A DNA stretch of 64,000 bases from Parasitella parasitica (taxonomy: Eukaryota > Mucoromycota > Mucoromycetes > Mucorales > Mucoraceae): NCBI GenBank assembly GCA_025201805.1, contig MU619292.1, forward strand, positions 91,107 through 155,106. The letters run 5' to 3'. A program made the position numbers and the translations under genes. This document shows, one piece after another, positions 44,856 to 55,268 of the stretch. Numbering within the stretch: the stretch's first letter is position 1; every line of letters starts with the position of its first letter. Below the pieces are notes generated by a model. It saw only the letters and a list, made by a program, of their open reading frames with translations. It made no database searches and was not told the DNA's origin.

Positions 44856-46961
44856 ATGTCAATAGCAGCCTCGCTACCCACTACATTTGAGGATAGTAAC
44901 GACGAATTATTAAAGCTTCTCACTGATGCTTGGGATGCCCCTCTTAAAGAAACTGTAGAAACGAGCAAATGGACGCGCGACTATCTCACAAAACTCACCT
45001 CCTTACCGCTCGATAGCCTACTACACGAGCCTACTGAACTTGAAGAACAACAAGCTAAAGCAAAGCGAGACGCACAGCAACTTGCATTTCGGGAATACCC
45101 ATGCTTTCTGCACGCTCAAACTTGTCGACATCAAGTTGAAGAGACGTTAGATGGCCTTGACGTTCATCTTGCGGAATTCTTGGCTTCAGTACCAGAACTA
45201 CAAGAAGCTTGTGAGATTTTCGAGCAGCATGCTAAAGAAATCAAAGAGGAACGAGGAAAGATAACTCGTGTTTTGGAGCACCAGAACGACTTGACCGATT
45301 TATTAGAGATCCCTCAATTAATGGAAACCTGTGTATGGAATGGCTATTACTCAGAAGCTATGGATTTGGCTTCGCATGTTCGGTTATTACAAGTGCGATA
45401 CCCTTTGTCAATTGTAAAAAGTATTCATCAGCGAGTGAAATCCTCGTCTGATTTGATGTTGGTGCAGCTTATTTCACATTTAAGAAAGCCAATACGATTA
45501 GCAGCAGCAATGAATGTAGTTGGATTTTTGCGCCGCATGGATGCTTTTGATTCTGAAACAGAGTTACGCATGGTATTTTTGAGATGCAGGCATGATTTTT
45601 TGCAGCAAAGATTAGCAAGACTCAAAAGAGACATTTCCGACGAGCCTAGACAGCGAAGCGCAGATGCATTTGAACATTTGAAGAAGTTTATTGATGTTAT
45701 GCGCGAACAAATGTTTGAAATTGGTACACAATACATATCCATCTTTTCTAATGAGCAAGGCACATTACTATCAGACTATATGGTTCATGTGATAGAGCTT
45801 ATCAAGACATGCTTGGATACACACCTTCCCATGATTGACGATACATCTGCATTGGCCTCTCTCTTAACTCAGCTTCAGTACTGTGGTATGTCGCTCGGCC
45901 GCATCGGTTTAGATTTCAGACATATATTTGTGCACTCATTTGAAGAGGCAGTGCAGCCTATGATTTTACAGTGGATTAGTAATGCAACGGAGGATCTTGT
46001 ACAAAAGATCTCTAAAGCCTCTCATGAAAGTGCGGCACCTAGTGCGTGGATGTCATCTAAAACCGTATCACAAAACAACAGCAATGTTAGCAGTAACAAT
46101 AGGGACGAAGCGAAACGGCATGCTTTTCAACCACCAATGTTACTACTTGGATATCCTTCACTAGCAGTTTTCATCAACGGCATTTTATCTGCTTTTAATT
46201 CACTCCGTCTTTTGCCAGCAATTAGCTTATATGAGCCGATTCAAAATCATTTAGAAGCGTGCTTTTTAGAGATTGGTTCTGCACTTAAGCAGTATTGCGA
46301 TCAAGCGGCGTCGTATATGCCAGACGAAGTGACATACTTGCAATCTTATTCGGCAGCTTATGTGCGATGTTGTCTTCCATTCCTCAAATCATGTCTGGTA
46401 GATGGGATTTATGGAAACCTGTTGACGTCAGCTGCAACAGACGAAGATATGGAAGCTCTGTTGGTCACCTATTTACCTGTCATGAAGAGAGAGGATGAGG
46501 TGCAGATTTTGGACAATACAGTTCCTGACAAATCATCAGACAAAAATAACGAGACAAACGAAATTGTCGAAGTCCAGCCGAAATCAAATGATGCAAAAGA
46601 TATTGAAGCATGTCAAAATCCCAAAAATATGACTGATACAAACGAGGAACCAAAAGAAACTGACAGCCAAAAAAATGACGACGAAATCAAAAGCAATGCA
46701 AAGCAAAAAGACGATCTCCTAGCTGATAAAAATTCTGACAATATCCAGGTAGATGATATAGAAGAGGAGCCTGTGGCAAAAGGAATAACTAGCACAGACG
46801 ATGAGAAGGAAAATGATCCCTCTAATGTAGATGTTGAGCAATTAGTGAAGGAAGAACAGGCGACCATACAAAAGGATGAAAAAGACAAAAAGTCAAATAC
46901 CCAAAAAGCCAGACATAATAGCAATGCCAACTCTAAAAAAAAGAAGAAATCTAAGAGATAA
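44856..46961 (+). CDS. COG8: Conserved oligomeric Golgi complex subunit 8
   Basis: Part of lobe B of the COG tethering complex, which captures retrograde vesicles at the Golgi. It is a single exon of 701 aa, unusual in this intron-rich window. The N-terminal half is the Dor1/COG8 domain: YLTKLTSLPLDSLLHEPTEL, FREYPCFLHAQTCRHQVEET, ITRVLEHQNDLTDLLEIPQL and MDLASHVRLLQVRYPLSIVK, with helical bundles to about residue 540. The last 150 residues are a highly charged Asp/Glu/Lys/Asn tail ending in a lysine run (NANSKKKKKSKR), not a standard part of COG8, and probably disordered. Confidence 0.93.
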   Translation: MSIAASLPTTFEDSNDELLKLLTDAWDAPLKETVETSKWTRDYLTKLTSLPLDSLLHEPTELEEQQAKAKRDAQQLAFREYPCFLHAQTCRHQVEETLDGLDVHLAEFLASVPELQEACEIFEQHAKEIKEERGKITRVLEHQNDLTDLLEIPQLMETCVWNGYYSEAMDLASHVRLLQVRYPLSIVKSIHQRVKSSSDLMLVQLISHLRKPIRLAAAMNVVGFLRRMDAFDSETELRMVFLRCRHDFLQQRLARLKRDISDEPRQRSADAFEHLKKFIDVMREQMFEIGTQYISIFSNEQGTLLSDYMVHVIELIKTCLDTHLPMIDDTSALASLLTQLQYCGMSLGRIGLDFRHIFVHSFEEAVQPMILQWISNATEDLVQKISKASHESAAPSAWMSSKTVSQNNSNVSSNNRDEAKRHAFQPPMLLLGYPSLAVFINGILSAFNSLRLLPAISLYEPIQNHLEACFLEIGSALKQYCDQAASYMPDEVTYLQSYSAAYVRCCLPFLKSCLVDGIYGNLLTSAATDEDMEALLVTYLPVMKREDEVQILDNTVPDKSSDKNNETNEIVEVQPKSNDAKDIEACQNPKNMTDTNEEPKETDSQKNDDEIKSNAKQKDDLLADKNSDNIQVDDIEEEPVAKGITSTDDEKENDPSNVDVEQLVKEEQATIQKDEKDKKSNTQKARHNSNANSKKKKKSKR

Positions 46962-47579
46962 ACAAAGCTTAATCAATTTTTTTATGAATAAAGTCTAATA
47001 CAATTTTCTTAAAAAAATAATCCTAAATGACACCATAATAGCCCTCCAAAAACACATTTAAAAGGGACGTTTAACGCATTAATTTGCATAATCTATTAAG
47101 CAATATAATGCCTTCGAGTTGTATAAAAAGAAAAGATACGTTGAAGCCAGTTCATCGACAAGCAATATGACAAAGTATAATAGATCTAATACTTGCAACA
47201 GTATATGTAGAAGCTAGCTGCAAAATTTTGTATTGATCCGCTTAATGTAAAATAATATTAGAGGCATTTATTACACTCTGGCAATTCGTTCCTTTTTAAA
47301 GCATTCTAACCAAAACAATTCATCGATACAAACAACAGCAATTGCCTGTCGTGCCCAATGTGGCATGGCTTTCCAATAAAATAGATTTCTGTATCTTGGT
47401 ACTTGTTTTATTTGAAAATCTACACTTTTGTTTTTGTGTGTCTTTGAAAGCTGGACGACGTTTTGTTCCTGCAACTGTATTTGAAAGCTAAAAAGGTATA
47501 ATACGATGTTCCAAGCACACACATTTCTCTCCTTCTTTTTTATTATACGGTATTACAGAAACGGCTTTCTCAATAAATC
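46962..47579. other. Intergenic, ZIP transporter promoter
   Basis: About 620 AT-rich bases. The short minus frame at 47271-47522 has no coding signature. Confidence 0.4.
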
Positions 47580-48704
47580 ATGGAACCTTTAACATGGCTA
47601 CTACTACTAGGCATAGCTATGCTAATTGGTAGTTATGTTGCTGGCTCTTTACCACTTAGTACAAAACTATCAGATAGAAAAATTCGTATATTGAATTCAC
47701 TTGGTGCTGGTTTACTTATTGGGACGAGCCTTATGGTTGTTATTCCAGAAGGCGTAGAAACCATCTATTCAAGCAGAGCAAGAAGCGCTACCGTCATTAG
47801 CTCCAAGTCTTCACCCAAATCTGGTTTTGCAGAGATTCCAAATTTATCGACCCTAAATACCCATAAAAACTGGGCTGCCGCTGATAACCAAGACGATCAA
47901 GAGGATAACTTGTATAAAATTGTGAAAAAACGTTCCCCAAAATACGAAAAAGAAGAGGAAAAGAAAGAAGAGGAAGGAAAAGAACATGTCGCAGTGGGGC
48001 TATCGCTGATTATTGGATTTTCCCTCATGTTTGTCATTGATCAAGTTAGCTCTTTACACATGACAGCGCCCAATACTAGCATTGAATATTCAGAATTGAA
48101 TACTGTAGGCGGAGGTGGTCTCCAACATGAAGAGGAAGCAATAGGACCATCGACTACCACATCATCAACAAACGATGAGTCTATTTTTCCTGATACGCAC
48201 ATGACGCCAGTGAATCGACCGTCGATGACACCTACCGTTGGACTTGTTGTTCACGCAGCAGCCGATGGTATAGCTCTGGGAGCGAGCGCATCACATCCTC
48301 AGTTATCAATGGTTGTGTTTATTGCAATTATGCTCCACAAGGCACCTGCATCGTTTGCTCTTACGTCTGTTCTTTTAGCAAGTGGACTGTCACACGCGAC
48401 AATTCGCAAACATCTGCTCTTATTTGCACTAGCAGCGCCGTTAGGTGCTTTGTTCACTTACTTTACGCTTTATTTCTTTTCATCATCATCAACATCAGCT
48501 TCTACTTTGGAGTATTGGACAGGAGTACTACTGGTATTCTCTGGAGGTACTTTTCTATATGTTGCTATGCATGCACTACAAGAAGCAGCAGAAGCAAGCC
48601 ATCATCATGGCAGCGGTCGCCCAAAAGCAGAGCAAAGTCAATTGTTTATTATTCTTGTTGGCATGGCAACCCCAATATTTCTTAGCATGACCCACTCTCA
48701 CTAG
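47580..48704 (+). CDS. ZIP family metal transporter, ZIP9/SLC39A9 type
   Basis: Intronless, 374 aa. Hydrophobic helices begin at once (MEPLTWLLLLGIAMLIGSYV). The second helix has ILNSLGAGLLIGTSLMVVIP. A charged cytosolic loop of about 70 residues rich in Lys/Glu replaces the usual His-rich loop. TM4 carries the metal-binding VGLVVHAAADGIALGASAS and TM5 IMLHKAPASFALTSVLLASG, both hallmarks of the ZIP9 branch. Near the end is a possible metal-binding SHHHG. ZIP9 proteins move zinc (and manganese in yeast Atx2) from the Golgi/secretory lumen into the cytosol. The stop is 77 bases from the convergent cytidylate kinase. Confidence 0.92.
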   Translation: MEPLTWLLLLGIAMLIGSYVAGSLPLSTKLSDRKIRILNSLGAGLLIGTSLMVVIPEGVETIYSSRARSATVISSKSSPKSGFAEIPNLSTLNTHKNWAAADNQDDQEDNLYKIVKKRSPKYEKEEEKKEEEGKEHVAVGLSLIIGFSLMFVIDQVSSLHMTAPNTSIEYSELNTVGGGGLQHEEEAIGPSTTTSSTNDESIFPDTHMTPVNRPSMTPTVGLVVHAAADGIALGASASHPQLSMVVFIAIMLHKAPASFALTSVLLASGLSHATIRKHLLLFALAAPLGALFTYFTLYFFSSSSTSASTLEYWTGVLLVFSGGTFLYVAMHALQEAAEASHHHGSGRPKAEQSQLFIILVGMATPIFLSMTHSH

Positions 48705-48781
48705 CTTTAATACATGACAGTTATTATCTTTTGTACATAACACATGCTCGCAATTATAAACGTATAGAGATTTTTTTTTTA

Positions 48782-49622
48782 TTACGATAAACGTTGATAG
48801 ACCATATCCTGAATTTTCTCCACTTGTTGTGCAATTGTTAAATGACTTGTGTCCAACGCAATGGCATCTTTAGCCTTTGAGAGTGGCGCAATTTTCCGAG
48901 TGCGATCAGCTAGATCTCTTGCTTCCAAATCTTTTTCAACGTCTTGTAGTGTATCATTGCCCAAGCTACCTTTATTTTTCAATTCATCATATCTACGTTT
49001 AGCCCGGATCTTGGTATCTGCCTCTATAAATACTTTGAGCTCGGCATCAGGCAAGATAACTGTGCCAATATCGCGGCCATCCATCACTACGCCCTTTACT
49101 CTTTTGCCATTGTGCTCAAATCCAGTTGAATTTGCGCCTGGGATGTCCCCTATTGCCATAGCCCGTTGTTGAATAGCCAGAATATCGCGGACACTTGTAT
49201 TTGAAGCAACATGGCTAATGTTTCGAGTGATATTGGAATTTCGGATTAAATCACTGACGTCTTTTCCATCTAACTCGACTTGGTCCAAAACAGGAAAACT
49301 AATCTTTGCTGATTGTGCTACTTGCTTTACTTTTTCTTCATCTTTGAGATCGATATTTTGCTGTTGGCATTTAAGAGTGACCTAAATTTTTACTATGGTA
49401 AATACAGTTGTCTACTTTTCCATGTCAAGGAAAGTATTTTACAGCTCTAAACATGGCACCTGAGTCAATATATCCAAACCCCAATCTTGTTGCCAATAAT
49501 TTAGCAGTTGTACCTTTATTGCAAACCGAGTTAATTAGATGAACAGTATATCACATTTGTCTCTTTATACTTTTTCCAGAGGCACCCGGACCATCAATAG
49601 CAATTCGAAATAACCTTGACAT
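48782..49622 (-). CDS. cmk: Bacterial-type cytidylate kinase (Cmk)
   Basis: Phosphorylates CMP and dCMP with ATP. Exons 49571-49622, 49443-49513 and 48782-49381 give 240 aa. P-loop RIAIDGPGASGKST at residues 5-18 (split by intron 1), then GYIDSGAMFRAVTLKC (split by intron 2), VVMDGRDIGTVILPDAELKV and DLADRTRKIAPLSKAKDAIA with the lid-arginine region. This is the bacterial Cmk fold, including the CMP-binding insert (around NISHVASNTSVRDILAIQQR); it is not the eukaryotic UMP/CMP kinase (URA6) family. No strong mitochondrial presequence. Two introns, with normal splice sites and local codon texture, show it is a resident fungal gene and not contamination. Confidence 0.93.
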
Positions 49623-50678
49623 CCTGAAAGAACAGCAAAGTAAAGAAAAAGTTCATTCCTCTGTTGTTCATTAAACATCTGGCTGTCACAATTCAAAGTG
49701 ATGCAAAACAAAGGATTGTTTTATTGATTGCTTCATATGAATGGTGCATACAAATAATGAGTGCAAGCACTTACTATACATTGTTAGACAAGAAAGAAAA
49801 AAAAAATACAAAAGCTTGGGTTTATAGTCCTTCCAATTTTCGAAAAACAGTTCATTGAAATAGACATTATAGACATTATAGACATTTAAAGTTGTGATCA
49901 TATAGAGTAAAATCATGCTCCTGCTGCAAATGACAACAGTTTTTGTATCACATAATAAATTTAGAGAAAAATACATCAGAAGCATCCATTATAATCTTAG
50001 TTATAAAAGGAACACGAGAGGGGCCATCTAGGTCCTTTAACTAGTCTATCATTTTCAGTATACCTAACAACTTGAGCATGATTAATTTACTAATAGACTA
50101 TTGGATGCAGTCTTTCAGTGTGTTTTGTGGTTTTGGGCAGTAATCTGAATGAAACAAGCTGTGTGGGCGATAATATCTATCTGCAATACTGTGCATGACA
50201 CTGGAAGGTAATCAAGCACATCAGAGCACGGAATCCTTTAATTTTTTGTTTTCAAGTAGTTGCATGAAGTGTTAAGCGAACAGTTGGGCAGAGGAGGACC
50301 AGCGACATGAGATATTGCCGGTTTGAATGGTGGTTTGGTCTTATTCTTGGTAGTAATCTTGGCTAATTTTATGTGACAAGATCTATATTGCATATAGTGA
50401 ATCATTATACTCCTGTCGGTTAAATTTTTATTATAGGACATTAGACATAATCGAAGAACGATAGCGCCGAGCAACGCATACTGTGTAGACAATCGTAAAC
50501 ACTGTGTGATGTGCTTTTCAACCCGTTTTTTTTTTTGCATTTACACAACTTGTAAAAGGCCCCTTATTGGTTATCGTTAATGAAAAATGACTAGGCCCGC
50601 TCAAACATTTGAAATTTGAAAGGCACTCCACTTCTTTCTGTATGTCTCTTTTTCTTTTTTTTTCACTAGCAAACACTG
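49623..50678. other. Intergenic, with a short tandem repeat
   Basis: About 1.05 kb between divergent genes. It holds a triplicated 11-mer at 49860-49888 and no supported gene. Confidence 0.4.
49860..49888. repeat. Triplicated 11-bp repeat
   Basis: TAGACATTATA occurs in a head-to-tail run of about 2.7 copies (ATAGACATTATAGACATTAT plus AGACATT). Confidence 0.8.
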
Positions 50679-52887
50679 ATGGTTTTAAATGAGTTTGAGC
50701 CCGATGATGTCTTTGGCGAACTCAATCAAAAGTTTGCCAACGTATCCCTTGAACAATCAAATCACATAGAAGATGTTTATAGAGAAATTGCATTTGATGA
50801 TGTAAGTTTTTGTTGTTCGCCTTACCTCGCCTTACCTCGCCTCGCCTCTTTTCTCCTCCTCTTTCTCACGATGCTATCTAGTTGTTTGAATACAGGGACA
50901 CCTTAGAGTACTCATCAAACTATGCTAGCTGTCATAGCGCTATGAAAAACATAAGACGATATCTCACACAGAAAATTTCATTGGATCGTATTCAGAATGT
51001 GATTGATCTTGATATTCAGGATAGAATTAAAAAGATTTTGGAAACCCCAGGTTATGATGAACTGAAGGTAAGATTGTTTTCTTTTAGCAAAAACCAACCA
51101 ACTGATGGCATCCCTTGTACCTAGTATGAAACGGCGTGGACAATTACTAATATTGCTGTAGGTCGATTTTTTTTTTGTAAAGTGTAAGCAGCTTATTGAT
51201 GTCATATTAGTACGGTACAAAAGAACACACTTCAAATTTGATCCAATCCGGCGTGATTGATTCATTGATTTATTGCTTTCGAACAACAGACAGTTTCAGG
51301 GTGAAATCACAGGTAACTTACAGAAGTAGTGGCATTAGACATGCATTTGTAACTTTTTATCTATTATTTCTTGTGATAGTCAGCTTGGGCATTAGCAAAC
51401 GTGTCTATAGAATCACCTAAATACAGAGAAACAATGGCTCAGGGAAATCTAATTGGGATCGTTGCGTTTGCATTGGCTGAGAAATGCGAAATTGTATATA
51501 ATAAATTAAGTTCGGCGATCAATCAGGAACTCATTACAAATAACGATCAAGGTCAAATTGTATGCAACAGCAAATCAGACACAGATGATGTAAAAGATTT
51601 GACATGGTCATTGGCAAACATATGCAGAGGTGGATTCAAAACAGCCGAACATTGGGAACAGTACTTGCTTGCATTCGATGCGTTTTCGCAATGTGTTCAT
51701 TTCGATAATAGTGATATATGGACAGAGGCGTGGTGAGTGCTACCAACTATTGTCTCAATGTTTCATTGCATTAACCCACTAGAACAGCTGGGGCTTATCT
51801 AGAATTCTGAGTAACATGTATAACTACGACCCGTTTTTTGCCGCCTTGGAATTGCACCCTAGATTATGTCCACGATTGATCCAACTATTGAGGTATGTAA
51901 ACATATATATATCTGTCAGTTTTCTTTTCAAGCGCTAATCCGCAATAATACCCATAGAAATGAAGCTGCTGTCACTATTTTACCCGTGTTACAAACCATC
52001 AGTAATTTCTCTTCGGGTCCGAACGAATATATCGAAATTCTACTTAATGCAGATCTCTTAAACACTATTTGGTGGTACATGTCCTCCGATACCCCTTCTC
52101 CATTACGTCGAAATGCCATTTTAACAATTTCAAACTTAGCAGCAGGAAATGAAAGCATTGTGCGAAAAGTTGTTTACAATGAAAACATAATGCGGAGCGT
52201 CATTTCGCATGTCACTGCACCAGGCCACTTGTACCATGCTGAAAACCGTAGCTGGATTTCGTCGCCAAAAGCGCCCAATGAAGATACGAAGGAAGAGTGG
52301 AGAATAGTTAAAGAAGCGCTCTGGGTCTTGTCTAATATCACCACTTTGGCCAATGATGATTGCATATGGTAAGGCTGTTAATTCACATCGAAATAATAAC
52401 TAACAATAGAGACAGTGCTCTTTTAAGAAATTACTCGAGACTGATCAAGCTCTTGGCAGCATTACTGCATTATCCTTTATTGCCCTTCCCAATTTGTTTG
52501 AAAGTCGTGGATGTTTTGATTCGAATTGTAGATCGCACTAGTCAAATAGCCGAATTAACACCCCCTGTGCTGCCTATTCCACGTAATCCCTACGCCGAAG
52601 AAATTTTGGAAGAAGGAGTCATTTCTTCCCTGAAATTTTTGTGTGAAGATTTTCGAGCATCTGAACTTGACGAGCAAGTGGAAATTCTTCGTCTTGCAAC
52701 TATGTACAGCTCATCCCAACTACAACAAAGTGAAGATAATCGCAGTGCTGCAGGCTTAGGAAGCGCCTTTGGTTTATCAAGACGTGGTATTAGTCTTTCT
52801 AGGCCGAATATCAGACGAATTGTGCATGGCTTTGAAGATGGCGATGTCCGATTTATTGAAGATGCCATAAAAAGCATAACCCTTTAA
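50679..52887 (+). CDS. Divergent importin-alpha-like armadillo protein
   Basis: Exons 50679-50801, 50882-51067, 51125-51157, 51211-51312, 51380-51732, 51788-51892, 51958-52368 and 52416-52887 give 594 aa. ARM repeats are clear: YETAWTITNIAYGTKEHTSN, SAWALANVSIESPKYRETMA, LTWSLANICRG and REWRIVKEALWVLSNITTLA-like segments. They retain the W...N array that importin-alpha uses to grip nuclear localisation signals (WTITN, WALAN, WSLAN, WVLSN). The N-terminus is acidic (MVLNEFEPDDVFGELNQKFA) and lacks the Arg/Lys-rich IBB domain that binds importin-beta. So this is probably not the canonical transport receptor. The final exon has GLSRRGISLSRPNIRR and a short acidic tail. Function unknown; nuclear transport or a cytoplasmic adaptor role are both possible. 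Confidence 0.85.
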
Positions 52888-53044
52888 ATCATTTATCTAC
52901 ACTGCATATATCTACAGCGATGACTAGTCTTTGCTTCAAAAATATAACAATCTCTTTATTCCATACTGCAAGTATATTATCGCACTGCTATCTATAACAC
53001 AATACATCAGACATTGAAGTTGCTTAATTTCCTAATGTGACAAT

Positions 53045-53672
53045 TCATGCTGCAAAAGATCGAGGAGTTGGATTGGCCTTTTTATTGGCTGATGGCATGA
53101 TTGCCTTCATGTTGACTAAAATGCTGCCAATGTGTTTGTTCTGAAGTGAAGTTGATAGACGTTTTTTTGCAGTGTCGATATCACGCATTGAAGTGTGGAG
53201 CAGCGATAGCTCATGTAAAGATAACCCGCCATATGGTTTTGCTTCACCTAGTAGCTCAAATGGTGCTGATTTAGCGGTATTTGACAACGTATTGCAACTG
53301 CCGTAGGTAGACACCACTTTAGATTTGCGCAAGATGGATCTATACTTTTTGCTTCGTCTTTCTACTTCCTGGGGCTGAAGAATATAATTGCTAGCGTTGC
53401 AGGTTGTATTTATCATTACACTACATATACATTACTAAAGCAGAAGCTATGATTCATACACACATCTTACTTGGAAGCATTTTCGACTATTGTTCTCCAT
53501 GCTTCCTCTTCTTGTCTCTTCATATCGATCGCTTCTAATAAAGACGTCTTGGAGTGAATGCTCTGCTATACGATATAGATGTGTTATCAGTTTTAAATTT
53601 ACAAGATGTCGTCAGTGTGAAATATTTTACATCATCAACTGAATGCGTATCTCTGCTTAAACAACAGCCCAT
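53045..53672 (-). CDS. LAMTOR1/Ego1-like lipid-anchored protein
   Basis: Exons 53631-53672, 53471-53562 and 53045-53390 close in phase to 159 aa, close to human LAMTOR1 (161 aa). The first 14-codon exon gives MGCCLSRDTHSVDD: Gly2 for N-myristoylation and Cys3/Cys4 for palmitoylation, the arrangement of LAMTOR1 and yeast Ego1. Next comes KRQEEEAWRTIVENASNNYI, resembling the LAMTOR1 ASNIID segment, then SKKYRSILRKSK and a helical C-terminus. LAMTOR1 anchors the Ragulator/EGO complex and Rag GTPases to the lysosome/vacuole for TORC1 control. The match is by architecture and one short motif, so another small lipidated protein is possible. Confidence 0.6.
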
Positions 53673-53798
53673 AAGTTACGGATGAATAAAATGAAGAAAG
53701 GGCGAAAGAAAGATGTTGCTGTGCATCATATAGCAACCCATTTTTATTTATTTACATTATTAAAGCAGCTTCGACTGTATACACAAGATATCTATACG

Positions 53799-55036
53799 TC
53801 ACGTTCTCCTGATGTGCTTCTTCTTGGTTGACAGTAAGGTGGTTCGGATAACTTCCTCGCTTGGAACATCATCCAACAATTTAGTCACTTCTTTTGGAAC
53901 CCACTGTGATTTTGTAACCCTGTAGTCTTGGGGATCCCACAACTTATCCGAGCAAACTATATTGACTAGCGGTATTTGCTGCAACAGTTTCTTGTACATT
54001 CGATGTATTTGCCGATTTGTGTACCTGAACGGGTCTATGCTGTCATCTGCACTAGATCCGAGATACTGCAGCAAACTGGGAGGATGCTGATTTTCGTAAG
54101 GTGATTTGGGGAGCGACTCCTTTCGAATGATTTTGCTGGTGTGATGCGCTAGTTTTGATATATCAGGCTGTAGATGCTGTATTATATTCACTGTTTTTGT
54201 AAAGCTAGAGTAGAAATCATCCCATTTAGGGCCGCCTGTTACAAGGTTGGAGCAAGCGAATGGATGTGTCATGGGGGCACCTGCTTTGTGTTCAAGTTCA
54301 CAAACAATCTCAAAAGGTAAAGGTACAGACACTCGATCTAGGAGCATGGATCGATGTTTCCAGAGCAAATTTGCCTGTCTCCCAGGATGCAGCGGTTTGT
54401 ATTGTGGTATAGGTAAATCTGGCTCTATTTTCTTACCCAAATGCTGCGTAATTAGACTGCATAGTGGAGGGCACAAGGCTGGCGGCGGTGCGGTATGGGG
54501 TATATGCGGTACTAACGGTTTGGGGTTATTGAGTTTGTGGTCTGACCGTTGATGGCCGTGCAAATAAGGCTATATAAATAATTAGTATCAACGTATCCAA
54601 GGTTCCTCTCCTCTACAAGCATCCTACAAACAATAAGCCGTGACGAGTCTTCCCTCTTCTACCATATACCTCTTCCAGAACTTTCAAAGCACTCTTTTGA
54701 CTTCCTCTATTTGCTTTTTCTAATCTGTGCAGGTACTATGGCGAATATATTTAATATGATGAAATTGCTCAGTTATCTGCTGTCTGCTTACTTTTCTGCT
54801 TTCTTTAATTTTAGATTTTACTCTCTCCACGTCTTGACAGGTCTTGTAGTCTTTAAAATATTTTCTTGCCGCATTCCTTACATAAATCCTTGTAATATTG
54901 CATGTTTATTAGCCTTTGAAAGCAGTTCTCTGCATCTAGATTAGTACCTCGCTCTGTCATCAAAGAATAGCGATCCTTCTGCTAATATGTTTTTGTACAA
55001 TGCTTTAATGTATAGCTTGTGATTTGGTTGAAACAT
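53799..55036 (-). CDS. LYR-motif protein with long C-terminal extension
   Basis: Exons 54948-55036, 54792-54888, 54628-54735 and 53799-54569 close in phase to 354 aa. The first 80 residues form a LYR-type three-helix domain: KLYIKALYKNILAEGSLFFD (LYK at residues 13-15), IYVRNAARKYFKDYKTCQDV and KALKVLEEVYGRRGKTRHGL-like helices. LYR proteins work in mitochondria with acyl-carrier protein in Fe-S delivery or respiratory-complex assembly. The 270-residue extension is rich in Pro/His/Lys, with PFEIVCELEHKAGAPMTHPF, RQIHRMYKKLLQQIPLVNIV and PQDYRVTKSQWVPKEVTKLL, possibly a second LYR-like helix. Similar long fungal LYR proteins exist (Cup1-like), but I cannot assign an orthologue. It diverges from Rab18 with 232 bases between starts. 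Confidence 0.65.
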
Positions 55037-55268
55037 AAGCCACTCAGGAAGAGAAGAGAAGGGAATTGTCCCTCAAACACTGGCCCGCCGGTTTTTGTAT
55101 GATTGAGGGAGCGCATTTCTTGTCCTCGGTATTGCATAATATACAAGCCAGAGAGGCTTGTCACGTGCAGCAAGACAGTAGTGTAATGACAATAACTTTG
55201 CTGTTACATGTGTGTGATTATCCTTTTTCTTTTTTCCTTATTCTTACCAAGAAAACAATCTATTAAAC

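Noticed and set aside
47271-47522. 83-aa minus frame upstream of the ZIP gene
   Set aside because: No domain, no promoter or splice context, and it overlaps the probable ZIP promoter.
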